Shown here: positions 38,629 to 47,320 of the stretch, one piece after another | Layout of the letters: each line of letters begins with the position of its first letter | Numbering within the stretch: the stretch's first letter is position 1 | Source of the DNA: Candidatus Thorarchaeota archaeon | GTDB lineage: Archaea; Asgardarchaeota; Thorarchaeia; Thorarchaeales; Thorarchaeaceae | Assembly (NCBI GenBank): GCA_021498125.1 | Contig: JAIZWL010000007.1 | Location: forward strand, 60,302 to 124,301 | Length of the DNA: 64,000 nucleotides | Direction: 5' to 3' | Program-made: the position numbers and the translations under genes | Notes under the pieces: model-generated | What the model was told of the DNA's origin: nothing | What the model saw: the letters and a program-made list of their open reading frames with translations, nothing else | Database searches by the model: none

Positions 38629-39444
38629 CGATCAATAAAAGTAATTATTACTGGTACTCTTCCAAATGGGGTCTATGCAAAAGATATTGCTTTGAAGGTT
38701 GTCAGTACTCTGGGAGCTGGTGGGGCAACAAATTGTGTCATCGAATATACAGGTGACACTGTCACAAATATGAGCATGGAGGCACGAATGACCCTTTGCA
38801 ATATGGCCATAGAAGCAGGTGCAACAACTGGCATCTGTTTGCCCGATGAAACAACGGTTGACTATCTGTGGCCATTCATATCCAACGAGTACCGTGACAA
38901 GGCGGACGCCCTTGATAACTTCAAGAAATGGTACTCGGATGAGAATTGTCAATATGAAAAGGAGATAACCATTGAATCACCATCGATAGAGCCCCTTGTA
39001 ACGTATGGATATAGCCCCGATCATGTAAGACCCGTTACGGATTTGAAAGGCACTCCAATTGATCAGGTGTATATCGGAAGCTGCACTAATGCCCGAATTG
39101 AAGATTTGCGTGTAGCAGCCAGTATCCTAAGAGGTCATCAAATTGCCGATTCTGTTCGAGGAATCGTGTCTCCTGCAACGGTTGATATTTTCTCGCGGGC
39201 TATGGAGGAGGGTTTACTGAAAATCTTCATGGACGCCGGATTCAGCGTAACGAATCCTACGTGTGGGGCTTGTCTTGGAATGAGTAATGGCGTGCTTGCC
39301 GAAGGCGAAGTATGTGTTTCAACAACCAATCGCAATTTCAACGGACGAATGGGGCGGGGAGGTATGGTTCATCTTGCAAGTCCTGCAACAGCAGCCGCAT
39401 CTGCAATAGAGGGCGTGATTGCAGATCCAAGAAAATATCTGTAA
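38518..39444 (+). pseudogene. leuC: LeuC large subunit, C-terminal fragment after MITE
   Basis: From 38629 on this is LeuC: KVIITGTLPNGVYAKD, then the cluster cysteines in GSCTNARIEDLR and TCGACLGMSNGVL, and TNRNFNGRMG. It is in the same frame as the N-terminal fragment, because MITE plus duplication totals 141 bases. Only one TGA separates the two halves. Translation could restart at the GTG at 38518 inside the MITE, but no ribosome-binding site is evident there. leuD follows after 12 bases. Confidence 0.92.
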
Positions 39445-39456
39445 AGGCGATGTGAA

Positions 39457-39828
39457 ATGAACAATAAATTCTCAGGAAAAACCCTTCTCGTTGATAGGTC
39501 TGATATAAACACTGACGAGATCATTCCTGCCAGGTATCTCACTGAGATCACAAGATCCGCCTTACGGCCATACCTGTTTGAAGATCTCGATTTGGAGGGT
39601 CTCGTTAAACCCATTGATTTTAGTCAGTACAGTGTGATTATATCTAAAGCGAATTTCGGATGTGGTTCTTCTCGTGAACATGCTGTCTGGGCACTTGAAG
39701 TAAATGAGATCTATACCGTTATCGCAGAAAGCTTCTCTAGGATCTTTAGGCAAAATATGTTCAATTGCGGATTGTTAGCTATAGAGTTGAGTCATGAAGA
39801 TATCGAAACTATCTTTTTCATTAGCTGA
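39457..39828 (+). pseudogene. leuD: LeuD small subunit, N-terminal fragment (frameshifted)
   Basis: This is the small subunit that completes the active site of isopropylmalate dehydratase: DRSDINTDEIIPARYL, FGCGSSREHA, SFSRIFRQNMFNCGLL. The frame ends in ETIFFIS after a TTTTT run at 39814-39818. With one T fewer it would read ETIFSLAEHDEL and continue to the normal end. A one-base insertion in the T-run is therefore the lesion, either real or a homopolymer sequencing error. Confidence 0.88.
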
Positions 39829-39985
39829 ACATGACGAATTGTTTGTTAATGTTAATCTCCAGAGCGAGCAAGTACAAGTCAAGACTTCTTCTATCAGCGA
39901 AACATTTCCTTTTAGGCTGAGTCCCTTTGAGAAAGACCTGGTCGCGGAAGGGGGATGGGTTAATTATGCAGACAAGCGCTACTAA
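39819..39985 (+). pseudogene. leuD: LeuD C-terminal fragment after +1 frameshift
   Basis: This reads SLAEHDELFVNVNL to the C-terminus EKDLVAEGGWVNYADK, the usual LeuD tail. An open frame from an ATG at 39794 covers it, but that ATG is internal to the older gene. The joined protein would be about 176 residues, normal for the family. Confidence 0.82.
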
Positions 39986-40012
39986 GAATATTGTTGCATG
40001 GGAGAGAGTATT

Positions 40013-41107
40013 ATGAATGCAAAACATTTCATTGCAGTGATGCCAGGGGATGGTATTGGTCCTGAGATCATGGATGAAGCCCTCAAGGTGTTGAAAAGAG
40101 TGCAGGACCTGAGTGGTGTGGAATTTGCATACAAGATATGTCCTGTGGGTGGCTGTGCAATAGATGCTTTTGGGGAACCGCTACCTCCAGAGACCATTGA
40201 GACCGCGAAGGCTGCGGACGCAATTCTCTTTGGCAGCGTTGGTGGTCCGAAATGGGCAACGCTCCCTCCGGAAAAACAGCCTGAGAGAGGATCATTATTG
40301 CCCTTGAGGAAAATGTTCGAACTGTTTTGTAACCTTCGGCCTGCTGTAATGAGTTCGGCTCTTGGAAAAGGATCTCCGCTGAACACGCAGTTGTGCTCTA
40401 CTGGATTCGATATAATGATTGTCCGTGAACTCACAAGTGGAATTTATTTTGGTCGTCCACGAGGAGTACGTGAGATAGATGATAATAAATTGGCTTTTGA
40501 CACTATGATCTATGCAAGGAAAGAGATCACGAGGATAGCTCACAGGGCATTTCAAATTGCGAGAAAGAGAAGAAAATACGTGACTTCTGTAGATAAGGCA
40601 AATGTACTTGCTTCCTCAATGTTGTGGCGTGAGGTTGTTGAAGAAGTAGCCCGTGACTATCCGGAAGTGACACTCGAACATATGTATGTCGATAATGCAG
40701 CAATGCAATTAATCCGAAATCCCTCACATTTTGATGTAATATTGTGTTCCAATATGTTTGGGGATATTCTCTCTGATGAGTCTGCTGCACTATGTGGATC
40801 TCTGGGAATGTTGCCTTCAGCTTCTTTGGGCAACGGAACGTTTGGTCTTTACGAGCCTGCTGGGGGGAGTGCTCCTGATATTGCAGGAAAAGGGATCGCA
40901 AATCCCATTGCACAGATCCTCTCTCTCGCATTGATGTTAAGATACAGCTTCGATATGGGTCGAGAAGCTTCGGCTGTAGAAAACGCAGTTGTCAGAGTTC
41001 TTGATGATGGGTTTAGAACCAAGGATATCTTCACAGGAGCCAAGATCGAAAAATTAGTTGGCACTTTCCAAATGGGCGATGAAATCACCGCAAGAATCGA
41101 GTTGTGA
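40013..41107 (+). CDS. leuB: 3-isopropylmalate dehydrogenase LeuB
   Basis: This is an intact protein of about 364 residues. It oxidises and decarboxylates 3-isopropylmalate to 2-oxoisocaproate using NAD. Family marks are [53 protein letters not shown] and the nucleotide site [14 protein letters not shown]. The ATG at 40013 is preferred because GGGAGAGAG lies at correct spacing before it; 39998 is an alternative. It is the last and only undamaged gene of the leuACDB cluster. Confidence 0.95.
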   Translation: MNAKHFIAVMPGDGIGPEIMDEALKVLKRVQDLSGVEFAYKICPVGGCAIDAFGEPLPPETIETAKAADAILFGSVGGPKWATLPPEKQPERGSLLPLRKMFELFCNLRPAVMSSALGKGSPLNTQLCSTGFDIMIVRELTSGIYFGRPRGVREIDDNKLAFDTMIYARKEITRIAHRAFQIARKRRKYVTSVDKANVLASSMLWREVVEEVARDYPEVTLEHMYVDNAAMQLIRNPSHFDVILCSNMFGDILSDESAALCGSLGMLPSASLGNGTFGLYEPAGGSAPDIAGKGIANPIAQILSLALMLRYSFDMGREASAVENAVVRVLDDGFRTKDIFTGAKIEKLVGTFQMGDEITARIEL

Positions 41108-41642
41108 TCTTGATGAATAATATGCTAATGTGCTGAACAACTACAGGAGTTCAAATAATACTGCGACAAAGTTGTGATTTTAGTATGTAAAAATTCCATA
41201 AAACGTGCGGATGAATTTGCGATATGTTATATTGTGTTCTGACTCAATTTCGTAAAATGTTATGGTGTGATGCAGAATAATTATAACGAATTATTTAGGA
41301 ATGAACCTATTCATGAGTTATGTGAAAAGTCCGTAACCATAAACGAATCTTGGATAAATTTGGTGCGCTGAGTGTAGGACCAATATATACCATGTGATGC
41401 AAGTTGGTAGAATTCATTCAGAGCAACGGCTTTTTACACAAAACCTCGATTATCATAAATTGTAAAATGTATGAACATAAACAAGTGCACCCATTCGGAA
41501 TTCACCAATGGCGATGAGAACGATTAAACTGTTATTTTTTGTTGATGCTCAATACCATCTATTTCTTACCAATAACCCAGTAAATAAATGGGCAGAATAC
41601 GTTTCAAGTAACTTTTTATAGGAACATATAATTGCTGAAAAC
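41108..41642. other. AT-rich intergenic region with one MITE relic
   Basis: Between leuB and the HD-domain gene there is no gene. It contains the decayed MITE at 41314-41445. The remainder is AT-rich with no other recognised signal. Confidence 0.5.
41314..41445. mobile_element. Decayed MITE relic of the leuC-type family
   Basis: The left end TGAGTTATGTGAAAAGTC (41314-41331) matches the 18-bp terminal repeat at most positions. Exactly 132 bases in total are spanned to GGCTTTTTACACAAAACC (41428-41445), which matches the right end at 13 of 18 positions. No target duplication remains and the interior is diverged. The exact length match supports the call. Confidence 0.55.
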
Positions 41643-42938
41643 ATGGGTTTTGTGGTAGATCCAGTTCACGGGAGAATATATTTACCTGAATGGATTGCAT
41701 CAATTACAAGTATGCCCGAAATACGGCGTATGATGAATATCCGACAATTAGGACTAAAGGCATTCACCGGATTTCCAGGGGCAATGCATACACGTTACAC
41801 CCATTGTCTTGGAACAATGCATTTAGCTGAAAAATTACGTTCAAAACTAGTCAAAAGCAAATCTGTAATACAACAAGAACGATTAATGCAGAATTTAGAG
41901 AATAATAAAGCTGCATTACAAGCAGCAGCATTTTTTCATGATGTTGGACATGGCCCTTTTTCACATGTATTGGATTATGTTACAAAAAAAGAACTGCATC
42001 TGGATCACACCGAGTTGAGTGTTGAAGTTGTAAAAAAGTACAAAGACGTTTTAGAAAATGAGTCAATATCATGGGAAAGCGTATGTAAAATAATATCCAA
42101 GAGTTTCGATAAAGGAAACCCTTGCCAGTATATTAGAGAGATAATTGATGGGCCATTAGATGTAGATAAAATGGATTATCTTCTTCGTGACAGTTATCAT
42201 GTTGGACTTAAATATGGTTTTGATTTAGACTACCTAATGGACTATATTCGGATACTAGGAACTGACGATAATTTAGCCGCATATCAAATTGGTTTAGATA
42301 GTTCACCCAAAGCAATTACAGTAGCTGAGCATTTTATTTTAATTTGGCGGAGTATGTATATTTTGGTTTACTATGATCAAAAAACAAGAATTGCAGAAAA
42401 GATGCTGGAAAAAGCAGTGCTTTATGCAATCAAAAATGATGATAAAATAGTGACAATGTTCGCAAATCCAATTAACTTTCTGAATATAGATGAATCCATT
42501 CTAATGAAAATGCTTTTAGAATCAAAGGACACGACCAAAAAAATAACAGAATTGATTCAATCACGTAAATATTTTGAAGTTGTGCATAAAATCGATTTAA
42601 CAAAAGATATCTCACCGGATTCTAAATTTATGAAAGCAGTTCTCAAATCGGGACCAGATGAAATTTCGGAAGAATTAAGTATTAAATTAAGTAACAATGA
42701 GGAATATGATGTGATCTATGACATAATTAAAAGCAGAACGCCCAAAAATATTAGAGTCGATAAGATTAGTGACGATGGTGAACCAATAGAGTTAGAGCAA
42801 ATGTCACCAATTATAGAAGCAATGTCCAAACAAAAGTACGAGTTATTCGTTTATGTGAAACCCGATGTTCCAGAAAAAGAAAAAATTATTAGAACTATAC
42901 GTAATGAAACTCATGAAGTTATTGAGGGGTGGGAATAA
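41643..42938 (+). CDS. HD-domain phosphohydrolase (YwfO/SAMHD1-like)
   Basis: The 431-residue soluble protein has HD metal ligands in TRYTHCLG (His54), FFHDVGHGPFSH (His99-Asp100) and a later Asp in GPLDVDKMDYLLRD. This motif set belongs to the dGTPase/SAMHD1-like HD group, which hydrolyses dNTPs or related nucleotides. Its stop overlaps the start of the next gene (TAATG). In Firmicutes the same kinds of proteins, YwfO and YwgA, are neighbours, so this is a conserved pair carried into an archaeon. In a defence-rich island it may act by nucleotide depletion, which is inference. Confidence 0.85.
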   Translation: MGFVVDPVHGRIYLPEWIASITSMPEIRRMMNIRQLGLKAFTGFPGAMHTRYTHCLGTMHLAEKLRSKLVKSKSVIQQERLMQNLENNKAALQAAAFFHDVGHGPFSHVLDYVTKKELHLDHTELSVEVVKKYKDVLENESISWESVCKIISKSFDKGNPCQYIREIIDGPLDVDKMDYLLRDSYHVGLKYGFDLDYLMDYIRILGTDDNLAAYQIGLDSSPKAITVAEHFILIWRSMYILVYYDQKTRIAEKMLEKAVLYAIKNDDKIVTMFANPINFLNIDESILMKMLLESKDTTKKITELIQSRKYFEVVHKIDLTKDISPDSKFMKAVLKSGPDEISEELSIKLSNNEEYDVIYDIIKSRTPKNIRVDKISDDGEPIELEQMSPIIEAMSKQKYELFVYVKPDVPEKEKIIRTIRNETHEVIEGWE

Positions 42939-43381
42939 TGCGTGATTCATCAGATATGGAACGATTAATCTGTCTAGTTGGAACGCACGGTGTAATCGAA
43001 GGTAGAACTAGGTTTCAGAAAATTGTTTATTTATTGAAAAATCAAGATATTCCATTTTCTTTTGAATATATTCCATATTACTATGGGCCTTATTCATACG
43101 AGCTTGCTGAATACATCGAACTGCTTGTATCGTATGGGATTCTAAAAGAAACCAAGTTCCATCTAGCAGACGGGATTGATCGCTACGATTATCAACTCAC
43201 CAAAAAAGGGGAAGAAATATTCAAAAAAATAATCACGGATTCTCGAAGTAGTGAATTTACTGAGATTAAACAATTTATCAACAAAAATAAAGAAACAAAT
43301 ACAGGCGAGTTGGTATCATCAGCTAAAAAAATAATGGCTACTCAATTGAAGCAATGCAATAGAGAAAATTATCCCCCATAA
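42938..43381 (+). CDS. YwgA-like protein (Panacea/DUF4065-related)
   Basis: The 147-residue soluble protein has FQKIVYLLKNQ, then YYYGPYSYELAEYIELLVSYGI, the core pattern of YwgA and of SocA/Panacea-type antitoxin domains. YDYQLTKKGEEIF resembles a winged-helix end. The ATG at 42938 overlaps the HD gene's stop. The role is unknown in the family; the coupled translation indicates it works with the HD phosphohydrolase, perhaps as its regulator. Confidence 0.8.
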   Translation: MRDSSDMERLICLVGTHGVIEGRTRFQKIVYLLKNQDIPFSFEYIPYYYGPYSYELAEYIELLVSYGILKETKFHLADGIDRYDYQLTKKGEEIFKKIITDSRSSEFTEIKQFINKNKETNTGELVSSAKKIMATQLKQCNRENYPP

Positions 43382-43645
43382 TTACATAGTATTTACTGAA
43401 TGCCTTTGTAAGGTATTAGTAGGATTCATGTTGTACTATATTTCCTCAATGGATTATCTCGGTCTTCATGTGTTCGTCGAACTCTTGGCAGCCCCGGTTT
43501 TGTTCAACCCACCGTTCTACTTCATTTAACAACAAGTACTCAAGTGACTAAAGATCCGTTCCATACTCTCATTCATTTCCGCATTATTGGGAAACGACCG
43601 TCTCTTTCAACTGTCATTATGAACTCCATGAGGTTCTTTTACTCC

Positions 43646-43777
43646 GGTTCTGTGTGAAAAGTCGAAGAGCACGAATGTATTAGGAAGATTCGAACTATGA
43701 TCTTATCGGTTTCGTAACTACGTAGGATCTATTTCACCTAAATCGATCCATTGTTGTGAACTTTTCATACATCTATT
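43646..43777. mobile_element. Probable decayed MITE, left end well preserved
   Basis: The left terminal repeat GGTTCTGTGTGAAAAGTC (43646-43663) differs from the intact copy at one position. A 132-base length would place the right end at AACTTTTCATACATCTAT (43760-43777), a degraded match. No target duplication is seen. It lies only 56 bases before the intact copy at 43834. Confidence 0.6.
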
Positions 43778-43833
43778 GAATCTCAAACAACTTATGACCA
43801 TATAATTCATGCTTTAACTGGTTCTGGTTCTAA

Positions 43834-43964
43834 GGCTCTGTGTGAAAAGTCAGGAAAACCGTGATTATGAAAAGTATGATTACCATTTTATGTACGGATC
43901 CAATAATCTTCGGGATCTAAACTGACCTGTTTGCTTCATCCAGATGGACTTTTCACACAGCTCC
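43834..43964. mobile_element. 131-bp MITE, intact copy
   Basis: The ends GGCTCTGTGTGAAAAGTC (43834-43851) and GACTTTTCACACAGCTCC (43947-43964) are identical to those of the leuC copy. Target duplications TGGTTCTAA lie at 43825-43833 and 43965-43973. The interior aligns with the leuC copy in blocks. It sits in non-coding DNA. Confidence 0.93.
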
Positions 43965-44259
43965 TGGTTCTAACGAGTGACACGGCGACCAATCTCAATT
44001 AAGAATATGGAATAAACATGGACGGAATCCGCTCATGTATTCAAGAAAAATAAATGCAAGTGAAATTGAAACCACCACTTCTGCTATGAGATATATTGAG
44101 AGGTGGATGGAACACAATGGTTTCCATGTTTCAAACTGACCTCCCCCTGCTTTCGGTTTAGCCTGCTATTACAGGCTATTGTGTGTCACAGTGCAACGGA
44201 TAATTGCATAATGTCAGACTGCCACCATATAATATGATTTTTATTGTTTCTTGTACTTA

Positions 44260-46659
44260 TCAGAGGTCGTTGATCAGTGCCAGAACAACAAGCGCAGCTG
44301 TACGTGCTATACGTCCCGCGAGTTCATAATGATCCTCTTCATTATATGATGGGTTCTGTTTGTTTTGTGTACGCTGGGGGATTGCTTCCTTCTCTTGAAT
44401 AATCGATAGCCCTAACAGTACTAGACCCCATGCAAATTGTTGTCTGATCTCTTCGGGATCTTTATCTGAACGCTGTTTGATCTCCTGTAGAAGAAATACA
44501 TTGTCCGCGTTGACAAAAAAATCAATACCTTGTTCTCCGTTGGGTCGTACTTCTAACGCATCAAATTTATCCCATCCATATTGATCCCATTCTTCTCGGG
44601 TTACAAAGAAGATTTGTGGAATATCTAGACCCTTTGGTGTTTGGCGTCCGTCCCCTATTTTGGTACTACGTGGTTGTCTCCTTGATGAAGGGCCCCCACT
44701 GGCAGACGGTTGAGGTGGATCTACTATAATCGTAAATGTATCCGTAAATGGCGGCGATGTCGCAGTGATCTCATCGGATTCAGGAAACGAATGGAAGATA
44801 TCAGTAACAAACGACGTGAACGACAGAATTGTGCCTTCGGGAATATCCGACGGAAGCTGAACTGTGAGTGTTGCGGTTCCATTTAATAGGCCGATGTGAT
44901 AGTCGATTTCAATATCCGGATTGTCTACAGATAAGTGGAACTGCCCTGGAGAGTCTGCTCTGTCAAAATAGTCGTTAGCTGCGTCAGTTTCGTACTCCAT
45001 ACGGAACTTGTTTCCTTGTGGTACATGTTTCTTTGATGCGCTTACCAATCGGAAAAATGACGGCCACTGTTTTCCCCGGTATACTTCTCGGTGATCACTT
45101 GTTGTGGAGCGAAGATCAAATGGATTCTTGATGCGCTGACCTGGGTTGAGAAGATGAAGGACTCCCGGTGAATGTTTAGTAATACGCTTAAGGACAAGTT
45201 CAAGTGGTTTTGCTTCTTTGATTCGTTTCTGTACTTGTTGTTTACGCCGTTCGTGATTCAGTTCACGAAGTCTACGATTATCACGAAGTATTTCGATAAT
45301 TCGTTCACGAAGATGGTCCTTGAACTCAATATCTTTCAGACGATCACGTGAGGCCATAAATAGAAGGCTACTGATTGATCTATTCATACGCGAACAGTCT
45401 ACAAGAACAAGCAGGCTATCGGCAATATATGCAAGATTGACTTTTTCACTTTTGAAAAGGGTTTTGCTTAATACCCCCTGCGTTTGTCCATCTAAAACAA
45501 ACACTACGCCATCATTGTACCGATATGATTTTGCAGTATCACTTTTCTGGAAAACATAGATTGATGCTGTCAGTGGTTCTCCATCTACGGTAAATGATTC
45601 TGAAATTGGAAAGCCTTGTTCTATTACTTCACCTGCATTATCCTTGAGACGAATTTCCAGTCCTGCAAGTGTCGTTTCGAACTTGTCAGTTTTATATGGT
45701 CGAGTTTCCACAAGACGTACTGGAAGTGCTAACCGAGGGAGTAAAAGTGAAAGTCTGTAAAACAGGTTTATTCTGATAATACTTTTGTATCCTCTGGAAA
45801 GTTTATAATCAAATAATTTAATATAAGTACCCCACTCAATCGGCTGTTTATACGCTTCAGGCGGTTTTTTCCCAGTAGATTTTCCAGGTAAGAGTGGGAG
45901 ACTTTCGGCATCGAATCGGAGAATCTTACCTTCAGGTGCAAGATATTTTATCACAGGGTTTTTCATTGTCCCTTCAGGAAGAAATACTCGTGTAATCGTG
46001 AAACCCCACTGATGAACTGATGGATCAGTTTCCTCTTCAGATGCAGCAATTGTTGGGTGACGACGGCTCACAACGAGTTGAATGTAGTGATCTCCACAGA
46101 ATGTAAATACTCCTGAACCTCCCATATTGTATCGACCTTGTACAAATGGTATGCGGGCTTTATTTCCTCTATGAAGAGACATGAATGTATCTTGAAACTT
46201 GTTAGGTGATTGGCCCTCTCCTTTGTCAATAATTGAAATACAGGGAAGTACCTGGGTACTTGCCTTGCCAGTAGCAACAATATAAATCTCTCTAGCAAGC
46301 TCGGCCCGTTTAGATCGATTAAGTGATTCAATAGCGCCACTACGGACTCCAAAAAAAGATTCAACAGCTTCCGAAATACTTTGAGGGGCTTGCAATGGAT
46401 CTGACGGATCAATTCCACGTAAAAGGCAGTCACGCATTAATAATGCATCAATAGCATTCACAATTTTTTCAACAAGTGCTCCTTCTGCATGTGTTTGTTG
46501 GTTATTTATCGTACTCCAATTGTTTTCATTATCACCATATGGTTTCCACACATCCGGATTATCCCACAGATTCTCTTGTTTAAGAATCGTGATTACTTCG
46601 TGTTCATTTTTTGCCTGAACGAGTCGTAAGCAAAGGTCTTTCGGATTTATTGTGATCAT
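44260..46659 (-). CDS. GHKL (HSP90/MORC-like) ATPase, defence candidate
   Basis: This is a 799-residue soluble protein. The GHKL ATP site is complete: N-box with Glu64 and Asn68 in EKIVNAIDALL, DKGEGQSP (145-152), and the lid loop GRYNMGGSGVF (175-185). A transducer-like beta region follows, then a charged helical part (RELNHERRKQQVQKRIKEAK). A C-terminal alpha/beta domain ends the protein (FFVTREEWDQYGW, LALIND). The frame could extend to 46857, but that part overlaps the small upstream gene out of frame; the ATG at 46659, preceded by GAAGGGG, is the better start. MORC-like GHKL ATPases are linked by family studies to restriction and defence loci. No nuclease domain is evident here. Confidence 0.78.
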   Translation of the reverse strand: MITINPKDLCLRLVQAKNEHEVITILKQENLWDNPDVWKPYGDNENNWSTINNQQTHAEGALVEKIVNAIDALLMRDCLLRGIDPSDPLQAPQSISEAVESFFGVRSGAIESLNRSKRAELAREIYIVATGKASTQVLPCISIIDKGEGQSPNKFQDTFMSLHRGNKARIPFVQGRYNMGGSGVFTFCGDHYIQLVVSRRHPTIAASEEETDPSVHQWGFTITRVFLPEGTMKNPVIKYLAPEGKILRFDAESLPLLPGKSTGKKPPEAYKQPIEWGTYIKLFDYKLSRGYKSIIRINLFYRLSLLLPRLALPVRLVETRPYKTDKFETTLAGLEIRLKDNAGEVIEQGFPISESFTVDGEPLTASIYVFQKSDTAKSYRYNDGVVFVLDGQTQGVLSKTLFKSEKVNLAYIADSLLVLVDCSRMNRSISSLLFMASRDRLKDIEFKDHLRERIIEILRDNRRLRELNHERRKQQVQKRIKEAKPLELVLKRITKHSPGVLHLLNPGQRIKNPFDLRSTTSDHREVYRGKQWPSFFRLVSASKKHVPQGNKFRMEYETDAANDYFDRADSPGQFHLSVDNPDIEIDYHIGLLNGTATLTVQLPSDIPEGTILSFTSFVTDIFHSFPESDEITATSPPFTDTFTIIVDPPQPSASGGPSSRRQPRSTKIGDGRQTPKGLDIPQIFFVTREEWDQYGWDKFDALEVRPNGEQGIDFFVNADNVFLLQEIKQRSDKDPEEIRQQFAWGLVLLGLSIIQEKEAIPQRTQNKQNPSYNEEDHYELAGRIARTAALVVLALINDL

Positions 46660-46666
46660 GGCCCCT

Positions 46667-46909
46667 TCAACTTCCAGGTAATTTAAATCGTCGTGCAGTT
46701 GTTTGTTTGAACAACGCCTCGGTTTCCGAAACCATTTTTCGAATTGCTTTGAAAATCTCCGAAACATCTTTTTCTGTATATTCGTACTGTGATCTATTAG
46801 CGCAATTACCAAGAATTCTAAGTGCCGCAAGTACCTTGTTAGTTCTTTGTTCTGCAAGACGGATGAATCGTTCTCGTTTTGGATTAGTTTTAGTGCTGCT
46901 AGTACTCAT
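46667..46909 (-). CDS. Small helical partner of the GHKL ATPase
   Basis: The 80-residue protein contains KRERFIRLAEQRTNKVLAAL, then RILGNCANRSQYEYTEKDVSEIFKAI. This pattern recurs in small proteins encoded directly upstream of large ATPases or methylases in bacterial defence loci, by memory. Its stop lies 7 bases before the GHKL start. It is probably a subunit or regulator. No enzymatic motif is visible. Confidence 0.75.
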   Translation of the reverse strand: MSTSSTKTNPKRERFIRLAEQRTNKVLAALRILGNCANRSQYEYTEKDVSEIFKAIRKMVSETEALFKQTTARRFKLPGS

Positions 46910-47320
46910 AATTAATCACTTATCTATTTTCAATAGGTGATATATCAAATTCTTATGATATAAATCTTTGTTATATGAAATATTGGTAATAAATTGGTAT
47001 GAAATCAGTAGTTAATATAGTTGACATATTGCATTGATATGATATAGATAGCAAAATTACTTTTATACTACAGTACGATAAATACACTATTATACGTTTA
47101 ATATAATATTCCTTATTCAAACTCAATTTCGATTATTTTGTAGACAATATGGCTTTTCACCAACATAATCGACGAATGATTTATTAGTTACTACCGAATA
47201 CAAATTCACTAGCGTGGTAATGATGATGAAGTTAGCATGAAACAATTCTCATGGATGATCGATATCTAACTGGTGTCATACTATTACTTTCGGGCCGCGC
47301 AATTTATCGAGGTACCTTTA
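46910..47320. other. Divergent promoter region of GHKL and type III operons
   Basis: This very AT-rich stretch separates the minus-strand GHKL pair from the plus-strand cmr-type operon. TATA-like boxes are at 47061-47070 (TTTTATACTA) and about 47098-47108. A GAGGT ribosome-binding site at 47309-47313 precedes the first cmr gene. No CRISPR repeat is present. Confidence 0.5.

Larger units (their letters stand above)
43382..44259. other. Long intergenic region with two MITE copies
   Basis: No gene is found in this stretch between the YwgA-like gene and the minus-strand GHKL gene. It contains the decayed MITE at 43646-43777 and the intact one at 43834-43964. The short open frames look random. 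Confidence 0.55.

Noticed and set aside
46660..46857. N-terminal extension of the GHKL ATPase
   Set aside because: It overlaps the conserved small gene in another frame; the ATG at 46659 has a ribosome-binding site and gives the expected start.
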